From: Nonomuraea indica
GTDB taxonomy: Bacteria > Actinomycetota > Actinomycetes > Streptosporangiales > Streptosporangiaceae
Assembly: GCF_002850745.1 (NCBI RefSeq)
Contig: NZ_KZ559467.1
Span: 743,962-807,961, forward strand
Reading direction: 5' to 3'
DNA: 64,000 nucleotides
Shown here: positions 27,619 to 34,904 of the stretch, in pieces
Layout: every line of letters begins with the position of its first letter
Numbering within the stretch: the first letter of the stretch is position 1
Program-made: the position numbers and the translations under genes
The notes under the pieces: generated by a model
Told to the model about the DNA's origin: nothing
Seen by the model: the letters and a program-made list of their open reading frames with translations, nothing else
Database searches by the model: none

Positions 27619-29463
27619 TCAGGCCCAGCCGTGCACGGACCTGATGGCCGCGGCGACCTCGTTGACCAGGGCCATGTTGTCGCCGTTCGCCATGACGGCG
27701 TATCCAGCGCCGAGCTCCGGATAGCCCTTGAACACGGCCTTGAACCCGTAGTTCGAGCCGTCGTGGGTGTAGGAGAAGTCCTTCGTCCCCGAGCCCGCGA
27801 CGAAGAAGCCCCGGCCCATGCCGGGCTGGGGCCCCGTGGTGAGCAGCGTCCGCACCGAGGCCTTGCTGAGCGGGCCGGCGATGTCGCCCGAGGCGGTCCA
27901 CGCCCGGTTGAGGTACGACACGAGCCGGCACAGGTCCAGGACGTTGGTGTAGAGACCCGCCGCGGCCGACTCCGGGTAGCGGTTGCGCCTGCCCGGGATC
28001 ACGGCGCCGGCGGCGGTGTGCCCGGAGGCGAGCTCGAAGGCGGGGGCGAGCGCGTACGAGCTGGTCCTCATCCCCAGCGGACCGAACACCTCCTTGGCCA
28101 TGTACGACGCCAGCGACATGCCGCTCTTCTGCTCCACCATCCGCTGCAGCAGCACGAAGCCCGCCCCGGAGTAGTGGTACGCCGCGCCGGGATCGGTGCT
28201 CAGCTCGATCCGGGGCGAGTTGCCCTCGCCGTTCATGACCTGGAGCAGGGAGGGCACCGTGGCGTCCGGGCCGTAGCCGGCGAAGCCGCCGCCGCCCGAG
28301 CCGAACCCGGAGCAGGCGTCCGCGGGGGAGGTGGAGCCGCGCCCGATGACGCCGCCCCGGTGGGTCAGCAGGCGGTCGACGGTCGGCACCGCGGACGACG
28401 ACACGCACGAGCGGCGCGGCAGGGTCCAGCCGAGGAGGGGACGGATGTCGCCGCTCAGCGGCAGCCCGAGCGTCTGGGTGAGGCGCAGCACGCCGATCGC
28501 GGCGACGGCCTTGCTGATGGAGGCGGCCTGGAAGGCGGTCTCCGGGTGCGCAGCGGCGGCGCCACCGGCCTCCAGCCGCCCGTAGCCCGTGGACCAGGCG
28601 ATCTTGTTGCCGGTCACCACCGCGACCGCCACGCCCGGCGTGTTCCACGCGCTCATCCGCTGCCAGATGGTGGAGTCGCGCACCGCGTTCTCGACCTGGC
28701 GGACCCGGTCGACGGGCAGCGACGGCACCCTGCCGCGGGTGCTCAGCGACCAGCCGCCGGCCGGCGTGAAGGCCAGGTTGTGCAGCTGCCATCCGTCGGC
28801 GGCGAACTCGCCCATCGTGCCGAAGCACTCGTCGTCGATGCCGCGCGCGAAGAACTCGTCCTGGGCGACGACCGCCCACCCGCCGGTCCGGGGAAAGGCG
28901 GCCCTGGTCACCCGTCGGCCGCCCTGCGTCAGGTTGCGCATCATCTGGTAGCACTCGTCGTCGATGCCGCGCGCGTAGAAGCCCTGGGTGTCGGCCACCA
29001 CCCACCGGTCGCCGCCCGCCGGCGGGAAGGCGACGTCGACGACCTGCCGACCGGCGGCGTAGCAGCTCTGCACCCGCTGGTGGCAATCGACGGGCAGGCC
29101 GCGCGCCGACATGCCCTTGTCACCGGTGATCACCCATCGGTCGCCGCCCTCGGGCGGGAAGGCCACGCAGTGGATCCTCCACCCGGCGCCGATCTTCGCG
29201 CGGAGCTCGGCGAAGAACGCGTCGGGAACGCCGCGTGCGAAATACCGGCCGTCCTGGGTGACGATGACCCAGCCGCCGGACGGCGTGAACGCGACCGACG
29301 CGATGCCGTACGGAGCCAGCTCGCCCATCTTCGTGTGCGCCTCGTCGGGCACGCGCCGGTTGAAGTACGGGTAACTCGCCGCCCGCGCCGCCGGGCCGAA
29401 TCCGGCGGCGGCCAGTCCCACGCCCGCAGCGCCGGTCATGGTGAGAAAACGTCTCCGGTCCAT
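27619..29463 (-). CDS. Tat-exported serine hydrolase (beta-lactamase family) with five N-terminal repeats
   Basis: A 614-residue protein. A twin-arginine signal (MDRRRFLTMTGAAG) ends near residue 29. Residues about 36-250 are five repeats of about 42 residues, each built as an RGxxD/PxxC helix, a GW/GR turn, AFxPxGG and a W/V-rich strand with a terminal ARG. A class C beta-lactamase/DD-peptidase domain follows: nucleophile S315 in SISK, Y431 in YHYSG, and a C-terminal HDGSN in place of KTG. Class C-like hydrolases act on peptides or esters; the substrate is unknown. The repeats could be a substrate-binding propeller, loosely like the repeat domain of polyglycine hydrolases. It is convergent with the MarR gene. 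Confidence 0.86.
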   Translation of the reverse strand: MDRRRFLTMTGAAGVGLAAAGFGPAARAASYPYFNRRVPDEAHTKMGELAPYGIASVAFTPSGGWVIVTQDGRYFARGVPDAFFAELRAKIGAGWRIHCVAFPPEGGDRWVITGDKGMSARGLPVDCHQRVQSCYAAGRQVVDVAFPPAGGDRWVVADTQGFYARGIDDECYQMMRNLTQGGRRVTRAAFPRTGGWAVVAQDEFFARGIDDECFGTMGEFAADGWQLHNLAFTPAGGWSLSTRGRVPSLPVDRVRQVENAVRDSTIWQRMSAWNTPGVAVAVVTGNKIAWSTGYGRLEAGGAAAAHPETAFQAASISKAVAAIGVLRLTQTLGLPLSGDIRPLLGWTLPRRSCVSSSAVPTVDRLLTHRGGVIGRGSTSPADACSGFGSGGGGFAGYGPDATVPSLLQVMNGEGNSPRIELSTDPGAAYHYSGAGFVLLQRMVEQKSGMSLASYMAKEVFGPLGMRTSSYALAPAFELASGHTAAGAVIPGRRNRYPESAAAGLYTNVLDLCRLVSYLNRAWTASGDIAGPLSKASVRTLLTTGPQPGMGRGFFVAGSGTKDFSYTHDGSNYGFKAVFKGYPELGAGYAVMANGDNMALVNEVAAAIRSVHGWA

Positions 29464-29680
29464 GCGAGAAACTCCTCAGGTCAACGACGGAAGAGGCCTC
29501 GTGCCAGGGCGCGGTCACGAGGCCCGGAGGGATTTTGGCAGATCGCGGGGATGTGTCGATCTTCTGCCCGCGCCCACGGGCCGGCCGCCTGTCAGGACGC
29601 GGGCGGCCGGGCGGCCGGGCGCACGCCGCCGCGCTGCTCCCTCCGCGACCTCGGTGGCGTCCCCGTCTCCCGGCATGCGG

Positions 29681-29686
29681 CAAGAT
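29681..29686 (+). promoter_or_regulatory. possible -10 box (CAAGAT) of a leaderless promoter
   Basis: CAAGAT is followed by 7 nt and ATG 29694. It departs from TANNNT at the first base, so confidence is lower. Confidence 0.35.
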
Positions 29687-29693
29687 GAAGAAC

Positions 29694-30623
29694 ATGGCGG
29701 ACTTCTCACGGCCCGGGTCGCTCTACGGAGCGATCGATCTGGGCGCGCGTAAGCAGGCTCTGGAAGCGCAGGCCCGGCGCGAGGCCGCCGGGCCGCAGGC
29801 GGCGGCCGCGGTGGTCGAGGTGACCGAGGAGACGTTCACGAGCGACGTCGTCGACCGTTCGATGACCGTGCCCGTCGTGCTCGACCTCTGGTCGCCGCGG
29901 GCTCCCGGCAGCGCCCAGCTCAGCCCCGTCCTGGAGAAGGTCGTCGGCGACCTCGGCGGCCGGGCCGTCCTGGCCCGGGTCAACGTGGACGCCAGCCCGC
30001 AGATCGCCCAGGCGCTGCGCGTGCAGGCGGTGCCGACCGTGCTGGCGATCTTCCAGGGGCAGGCGGTCACCGGATTCCAGCAGGTGCTGCCCGAGCAGGA
30101 GGTGCGCCGCTGGCTCGACGAGCTGATGGGCGCGGTCGAGCAGTTCTACCAGGCCAACCCGGCCGCCCGGCCGCAGCCGGCCGGGGAGCAGGAGGGGCCC
30201 GCCGCGCCCCCGGCCGACCCCGACCTGCTGGCGGCCGAGCAGGCCATCGACAAGGGCGACCTCGACGCGGCGGCGGCCGCCTACGAGCGGCTGCTCGCCC
30301 GCTCCCCGGGCAACGAGGACGCCAAGATGGGCCTCGCGGGCGTCAACCTGATCAAGCGCACCGAGAGCGTCGATCCGGCCGAGGTGCAGCGCCGGCTGGC
30401 CGACCCGGCCGACCTCGACGCCCAGTTGCTCGCGGCCGACCTGCAGATGCTCTCGGGCGCCGTGGACGAGGCGTTCGAGCGGGTCGTCGCCGTGGTCAAG
30501 CGCACCTCCGGCGACGAGCGCGACAAGGCCAGGCGCCACCTGCTCAGCCTGTTCGACACGCTGCCGGGCGACGACCCGTCCCTGGCCAAAGCGCGTAGGG
30601 CGCTGGCGAGCGCGCTGTTCTAA
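29694..30623 (+). CDS. thioredoxin-fold/TPR co-chaperone-like protein (YbbN/CnoX type), no active-site cysteines
   Basis: A 309-residue protein. A thioredoxin fold spans about residues 35-140 (VPVVLDLWSPRAPGSAQLSP, then AVPTVLAIFQGQ), followed by an acidic/Pro linker and TPR-like helices (about 180-309). Where thioredoxins have WCxxC there is WSPRAPGS, so neither redox Cys exists and it cannot act as a disulfide reductase. E. coli CnoX also lacks a full CxxC and works as a chaperone-like holdase, so a similar role is likely. Start ATG 29694 is preferred; an ATG three codons earlier is possible. Confidence 0.87.
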   Translation: MADFSRPGSLYGAIDLGARKQALEAQARREAAGPQAAAAVVEVTEETFTSDVVDRSMTVPVVLDLWSPRAPGSAQLSPVLEKVVGDLGGRAVLARVNVDASPQIAQALRVQAVPTVLAIFQGQAVTGFQQVLPEQEVRRWLDELMGAVEQFYQANPAARPQPAGEQEGPAAPPADPDLLAAEQAIDKGDLDAAAAAYERLLARSPGNEDAKMGLAGVNLIKRTESVDPAEVQRRLADPADLDAQLLAADLQMLSGAVDEAFERVVAVVKRTSGDERDKARRHLLSLFDTLPGDDPSLAKARRALASALF

Positions 30624-30626
30624 CCT
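30621..30626 (+). promoter_or_regulatory. -10 box overlapping the upstream stop codon
   Basis: TAACCT is followed by 6 nt and ATG 30633. The TAA is also the stop codon of the thioredoxin-TPR gene. Confidence 0.5.
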
Positions 30627-30632
30627 GGGGGT

Positions 30633-31262
30633 ATGCGGGTCGTCACGATCTCGGCGACATATGGCACGGCCGGGAGCCACATCGGCCCGGCCGTGGCCGC
30701 GGAGCTCGGCGTGCCGTTCGTCGACCGGGCGATCCCCAGCGCCGTCGCGCAGGAGCTCGGCTGCACGCTGGAGGAGGCGCTGGCCCACGACGACCGGGCC
30801 GAGCACGGCCTCGGCAGGCTGCTGGCCGGCGCGATGCGGCTGCCGACCGTCACCTTCGGCGGGGTGGACATGTACGTCCCCGGCGCGATGCCGCTGCCGC
30901 CGGAGGAGTTCGTCCGCCGCACCGAGCGCATCCTGCAGGAGACGGCCCGCACGCGGGGCGGCGTCTTCCTGGGCCGGGCCGGCGCGATCGTGCTGGCCGA
31001 CCATCCCGGCGCCCTGCACGTCCGGCTCGACGCCCCGTCGCGGCGCAGGGTGCGGCAGACCGCCACGCTCGCCCAGGTGAGCGAGCGGGAGGCCCGCAAG
31101 GTCATCGAGGACTCCGACCGTGCCCGCACCGCCTACGTGCGCCACTTCTACCGCGCCGACCCGGCCGACCCCGGGCTCTACCATCTCGTGATCGACAGCA
31201 CCACCATCCCGGTGCCGGCCTGCGTCGATCTCATCGTCACGGCGGCTGAGGCACTGGACTGA
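30633..31262 (+). CDS. cytidylate-kinase-like P-loop protein
   Basis: A 209-residue protein of the cytidylate kinase-like family (Cytidylate_kin2). The N-terminal phosphate loop is unusual (ISATYGTAGSHIGPAVA instead of GxxGxGK[ST]), followed by PFVDRAIP, the central GVFLGRAGAIVLAD and the lid-like region DRARTAYVRHFYRAD. Relatives are uncharacterised nucleotide kinases. The missing P-loop lysine makes kinase activity uncertain. The start is leaderless ATG 30633, 10 bp after the preceding gene. Confidence 0.83.
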   Translation: MRVVTISATYGTAGSHIGPAVAAELGVPFVDRAIPSAVAQELGCTLEEALAHDDRAEHGLGRLLAGAMRLPTVTFGGVDMYVPGAMPLPPEEFVRRTERILQETARTRGGVFLGRAGAIVLADHPGALHVRLDAPSRRRVRQTATLAQVSEREARKVIEDSDRARTAYVRHFYRADPADPGLYHLVIDSTTIPVPACVDLIVTAAEALD

Positions 31263-31274
31263 CCCGGCGCCCCC

Positions 31275-31280
31275 TACCAT
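31275..31280 (+). promoter_or_regulatory. -10 box upstream of malic enzyme
   Basis: TACCAT lies about 40 bp before the GTG start, leaving a leader of about 33 nt that contains the ribosome site GAAGGAG. No -35 element is clear. Confidence 0.4.
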
Positions 31281-31319
31281 AAGAGGACTTCCTGGTCAGC
31301 CCCCGAAGGAGCGATTGAC

Positions 31320-32729
31320 GTGGCGACCGTCCCGAGTGTGTCGTACTCCATCACCGTGCGGCTGGAGGTGCCGGCCGGTGGCAAGGCCGTCAGCCAGCTC
31401 ACCCACGCCGTAGAGACGGCGGGGGGCGTGGTCACCGCCCTCGACGTCACCAACGCGGGCCACGAGAAGCTGCGCATCGACGTCACCTGCGCCGCCAGGG
31501 ACACCGACCACGCCCAGGCGATCGTCGACAAGCTGGAGGCGGTCGAGGGCGTCGTCATCCACAAGGTCTCCGACCGCACCTTCCTCATGCACCTCGGCGG
31601 CAAGATCGAGATGGTGTCGAAGGTACCGCTGCGCAACCGCGACGAGCTGTCCATGGCCTACACCCCCGGCGTCGCCCGGGTGTCGATGGCGATCGCCCGC
31701 AACAAGGAGGACGCGCGCCGGCTGACCATCAAGCGCAACACGGTCGCCGTGGTCACCGACGGCTCGGCGGTGCTGGGCCTCGGCAACATCGGGCCGGAGG
31801 CGGCACTGCCGGTGATGGAGGGCAAGGCGGCGCTGTTCAAGCGCTTCGCGGGCATCGACGCCTGGCCCATCTGCCTCGACACCCAGGACGTCGACGAGAT
31901 CGTCCGCACCGTCCAGCTCCTCGCCCCCGGCTTCGGCGGCATCAACCTGGAGGACATCTCCGCGCCGCGCTGCTTCGAGGTGGAGCGCCGGCTGCGGGAG
32001 CTCCTCGACATCCCGGTCTTCCACGACGACCAGCACGGCACCGCCATCTGCGTGCTGGCCGCCCTCACCAACGCGCTGCGCGTGGTCGGCAAGCCCATCG
32101 AGGACGTGAAGATCACCATGGCGGGGGCGGGCGCTGCCGGCAACGCCGTGCTGCGCCTGCTGCTCGCCGCCGGCGCGCGCAACGTCGTGGTCTGCGACTA
32201 TCTCGGCGCCGTGCACAAGGGCCGCGACGACCTCGACGAGTCGCTGCGCTGGATCGCCGACCACACCAACGCCGAGGGCTACTCGGGCGACCTGCGCGGC
32301 GCGGTCAAGGACGCCGACGTGTTCGTGGGCGTCTCGGCGCCGGGCATCCTGTCGGGCGACGACATCGCCACGATGGCGCCCGACGCGGTGGTGTTCGCGC
32401 TGGCCAACCCCGAGCCCGAGGTCTCACCCGACGACGCCCGCGAGCACGCGGCCGTGGTGGCCACCGGCCGCTCCGACTACCCCAACCAGATCAACAACGT
32501 GCTGGCGTTCCCGGGTGTCTTCCGCGGCCTGCTCGACGCCCAGGCGACGGAGGTCACCCAGGAGATGCTGCTGGCCGCCGCCGGCGCCCTGGCCGCCGTC
32601 GTCACGCCGGAGGAGCTCGGCCCCAACTACATCATCCCGAGCGTCTTCCACCCCGACGTGGCGACCGCCGTCGCTGCCGCCGTCCGCGAGTCCGCCGGCG
32701 GCCGCGCCCGCGGCTTCACCGAGGCCTGA
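31320..32729 (+). CDS. NAD-dependent malic enzyme with N-terminal ACT domain
   Basis: A 469-residue enzyme that converts malate to pyruvate and CO2 with NAD(P). Residues 1-80 form an ACT regulatory domain (SYSITVRLEVPAGGKAVSQ). The malic core shows SMAYTPGVARVS, LGLGNIGPEAALPVMEGK, HDDQHGTAICVLAAL and the dinucleotide site MAGAGAAGNAV, and it ends with NQINNVLAFPGVFRGLLD. ACT fusions imply control by an amino acid or other small ligand. The start is GTG 31320 behind GAAGGAG. Confidence 0.93.
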   Translation: MATVPSVSYSITVRLEVPAGGKAVSQLTHAVETAGGVVTALDVTNAGHEKLRIDVTCAARDTDHAQAIVDKLEAVEGVVIHKVSDRTFLMHLGGKIEMVSKVPLRNRDELSMAYTPGVARVSMAIARNKEDARRLTIKRNTVAVVTDGSAVLGLGNIGPEAALPVMEGKAALFKRFAGIDAWPICLDTQDVDEIVRTVQLLAPGFGGINLEDISAPRCFEVERRLRELLDIPVFHDDQHGTAICVLAALTNALRVVGKPIEDVKITMAGAGAAGNAVLRLLLAAGARNVVVCDYLGAVHKGRDDLDESLRWIADHTNAEGYSGDLRGAVKDADVFVGVSAPGILSGDDIATMAPDAVVFALANPEPEVSPDDAREHAAVVATGRSDYPNQINNVLAFPGVFRGLLDAQATEVTQEMLLAAAGALAAVVTPEELGPNYIIPSVFHPDVATAVAAAVRESAGGRARGFTEA

Positions 32730-32739
32730 CCGGGGCCTG

Positions 32740-32896
32740 TCGCTGGTACGGCACGCCCGCCGGGCGCGGGCTTCTCGCTGGTACGGCACTGGAGAGTGCG
32801 GGCGCTGCCTGGGTCTCGCGCCGGGCTCTCGCTGGTACGGGGCTGGAGAGTGCGGGCGCTGCCTGGGTCTCGCGCCGGGCTCTCGCTGGTACGGCA
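32740..32896. repeat. 54-bp tandem repeat array
   Basis: The unit begins TCTCGCTGGTACGG and ends CTCGCGCCGGGC. Full copies start at 32773 and 32827, with partial copies at 32740 and 32881. The two full copies differ at only about two positions (GCACTGG versus GGGCTGG). Confidence 0.85.
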
Positions 32897-32997
32897 CGGC
32901 CAGGCCGGCCGCCACCCGCCGCACGGGGCTGAGGGCCTCCAGGAGGACGCCCGCTGACCGGACGGTGGCGGCCCGCCGTCACGGCGCCCTGCCGGCC

Positions 32998-33106
32998 GTG
33001 CCTTCCGCGACCGGGCACCTGTGACGGATCCGGGATCGGTGGTGCCTTCCGGGACCGGGTGCCTGTGACGGATCCGGGATCGGCCGTGCCTTCCGGGGCC
33101 CGCCCC
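32998..33106. repeat. 44-bp tandem repeat array
   Basis: The unit starts GTGCCTTCCG and contains GTGACGGATCCGGGATCGG. Copies begin at 32998, 33042 and 33086 (the last partial, diverging after GTGCCTTCCGGG). It shares no sequence with the 54-bp array just upstream. Confidence 0.85.
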
Positions 33107-33345
33107 TCTCGTCGTGCCGGACCCGAGGCTCTCCGGCCGATGCTCGTCCGCCTGATGCCCCATCCGCCCGGCGCCCCCGTACCGGCTCGGCCGCGGCGGG
33201 CCCGGTCCGTCCGGGCGGGGCTCGGGGCGGAGGGTGCCGAGGAGCGCTGGGACGGACGGTAATCGACAGAGCGGGGACGGCTGCGTACCGTGACATCGCC
33301 GGACCGGGGGAGCGGGATGGGTGGTTGACCCCTCATCATGGAGGT

Positions 33346-33924
33346 ATGGCGGAAGCGATCTACGTCGGCGGTTTGCTGGTGGCCACACCGCTGCTCGACG
33401 ACCCCAACTTCCGGCGTAGCGTCGTGCTGATCCTCGAACACGACAGCGAGGGCGGCACCCTGGGCGTGGTGCTCAACCGGCCGAGCGAGATCTCGGTCAC
33501 CCAGGTGCTGCCGGTGTGGGACCCTCTGGTGACCGGGCCTTCCGTGCTGTTCCAGGGCGGGCCCGTGCAGACCGACAGCGCGCTCGCCCTCGCGGCGGTG
33601 CCGAGCGGCGCGGAGCCGCTGGGCTGGCGCCGGCTGCACGCGGGCACGCCGGCCGTGTCAAGGCTCGGCACCGTCGACCTCGACGCGCCGCCGGAGATCC
33701 TGCAGGGCGAGATCTCCCAGATGCGAATCTTCGCCGGTTACGCGGGCTGGACGGCGGGGCAGCTGGAGAGCGAGATCGCCGAGGGCGCGTGGTACGTCGT
33801 CGACTCCGAGGCGGGCGACACCTTCCACACCGACCCGGGGGCGCTCTGGCGGCACGTGCTGCGGCGGCAGCGGGGCGAGCTGGCCTTCGTGGCCAACTGC
33901 CCCGACGACCCCACCATGAACTGA
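33346..33924 (+). CDS. YqgE/AlgH family protein
   Basis: A 192-residue UPF0301 protein. It has the family start GGLLVATPLLDDPNFRRSVV, then GTLGVVLNRP, FQGGPVQTDSA, the FAGYAGWTAGQLE segment and a terminal WRHVLRRQRGE. AlgH relatives are linked to transcriptional control, but the biochemical role is unknown. ATG 33346 is only 1 nt after a GGAGG, so the start is not settled; a TTG 7 codons earlier is possible. Confidence 0.9.
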   Translation: MAEAIYVGGLLVATPLLDDPNFRRSVVLILEHDSEGGTLGVVLNRPSEISVTQVLPVWDPLVTGPSVLFQGGPVQTDSALALAAVPSGAEPLGWRRLHAGTPAVSRLGTVDLDAPPEILQGEISQMRIFAGYAGWTAGQLESEIAEGAWYVVDSEAGDTFHTDPGALWRHVLRRQRGELAFVANCPDDPTMN

Positions 33925-33930
33925 CCGCCC

Positions 33931-33981
33931 GACCACCCCGACCACCCGACCACCCCGACCACCCGACCACCCCAACCACCC
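33931..33981. repeat. 17-bp tandem repeat (3 copies)
   Basis: The unit GACCACCCCGACCACCC occurs at 33931, 33948 and 33965 (third copy one base different), then decays into GGCCACC-type simple sequence up to about 34012. It begins 6 bp after the YqgE stop codon. Confidence 0.8.
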
Positions 33982-34135
33982 GGCCACCGGCCACCGGCCA
34001 CCCGGCCACCTGGCCGCTCGGGCCGACCGGCCGGGCCGGTGGCCGGTCCGGATCGGCTGGGGCGGATGGGGCCGGCCATGCGGGGCAGGGCCGGACCCGG
34101 TGCGGGTCGGGCCGGAGCGGCCGGGGCGGATCGGG

Positions 34136-34756
34136 TCAGCCGTGCAGGTCGGGGCGGAGCAGGCTGTGGGCCAGGTCGATCGTCTCCTCCAGGCGCGCGG
34201 CGATCTCCCGGACGTCCTCCACGGCGGGTTTCGGGCACTCGAAGCCGACCCGCATCGTGGACATCGCGAACGCCACGATCAGGTGGCAGAACCGGTCGGT
34301 GTCAGGGTCGGTGCCCCTGCGGCCGGCGATCTCGGCGACCAGCCGGCGTTCGGTGGCGGCGCCTCTGGCCACCGATAGGCCCACCAGGTGCGGGTGCTCG
34401 TCGAGCAGCCGGCGCAGCTTGAGGAATCTGCTGGTGTCCTCCGGCGTTGAGTCCTCCATGTCGGCGAGCACCGCGCGCAACGTGTGCATGAGCGACGTGA
34501 ACGCGGGCTCGTCGGCCGGGCGGGACCGCAGGGTGTCGAGCATGATCTCCTCGCCGTGGTCGTGGAACCACAGCGCGAGGTGGTCCTTGCCGGCGAAGTA
34601 GCGGAAGAACGTGCGCGGGGAGATGTCGACCGACCCCGCGATCTGCTCCACGGTGGTCGAGTCGTACCCTTGTTCGAGGAACAGATCGAGCGCGGTGTCG
34701 AGGATCGCCAGCCGCGTCTTCTCCTTCTTGGCTTCCCGCAGACCCACAGACGTCAC
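34136..34756 (-). CDS. TetR family regulator, probable repressor of the adjacent efflux gene
   Basis: A 206-residue regulator. The HTH spans residues about 25-50 (TTVEQIAGSVDISPRTFFRYFAGKD), and an N-terminal basic helix LREAKKEKTRLAIL precedes it. The RTFFRYF signature is typical of actinobacterial repressors of drug-efflux genes. It is divergent from a DHA2 family exporter with a 148-bp gap full of palindromic TGTCA/TGACT elements, so it very probably controls that exporter and itself (inference). Confidence 0.9.
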   Translation of the reverse strand: MTSVGLREAKKEKTRLAILDTALDLFLEQGYDSTTVEQIAGSVDISPRTFFRYFAGKDHLALWFHDHGEEIMLDTLRSRPADEPAFTSLMHTLRAVLADMEDSTPEDTSRFLKLRRLLDEHPHLVGLSVARGAATERRLVAEIAGRRGTDPDTDRFCHLIVAFAMSTMRVGFECPKPAVEDVREIAARLEETIDLAHSLLRPDLHG

Positions 34757-34789
34757 TCCCTCGCAACCTGCCTGTCACAGTATGTCAGA

Positions 34790-34812
34790 AGTCACAGCCT
34801 GACTTTTAAAAG
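34790..34812. promoter_or_regulatory. candidate TetR operator
   Basis: An inverted repeat AGTCA-N5-TGACT (34790-34804) is followed directly by the palindrome CTTTTAAAAG (34803-34812), in the divergent gap between the TetR and exporter genes. Further TGTCA half-sites lie on both sides. Confidence 0.45.
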
Positions 34813-34815
34813 CGT

Positions 34816-34845
34816 TTGTCATTCTGTCACTGACTGCCATAGATT
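34816..34845 (+). promoter_or_regulatory. promoter of the DHA2 efflux gene
   Basis: A -35 box TTGTCA at 34816-34821 and a -10 box TAGATT at 34840-34845, 18-bp spacer. It lies beside the proposed operator, with about 50 nt of leader before the start codon. Confidence 0.5.
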
Positions 34846-34904
34846 ACCCCCGACTTGAGAGATCTATGCCCCGGTGTGGGGCAAGGTGCAATGAGGGGGA
34901 CTCC

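Larger units (their letters stand above)
32730..33345. other. 616-bp gene-free stretch with two tandem-repeat families
   Basis: No frame here looks coding: open frames are antisense GC artefacts, and the repeat periods (54 and 44 bp) do not favour one frame. It holds the two repeat arrays listed separately. No transposase, tRNA or clear terminator was seen. Confidence 0.6.

Noticed and set aside
32740..33106. Repeat arrays considered as a CRISPR
   Set aside because: Units are directly tandem with no spacers, too few copies, and no cas genes are present.
33059..33262. Possible small gene in the 616-bp gap
   Set aside because: It crosses the 44-bp repeat, has no ribosome site and resembles no protein; Pro/Arg composition suggests noise.
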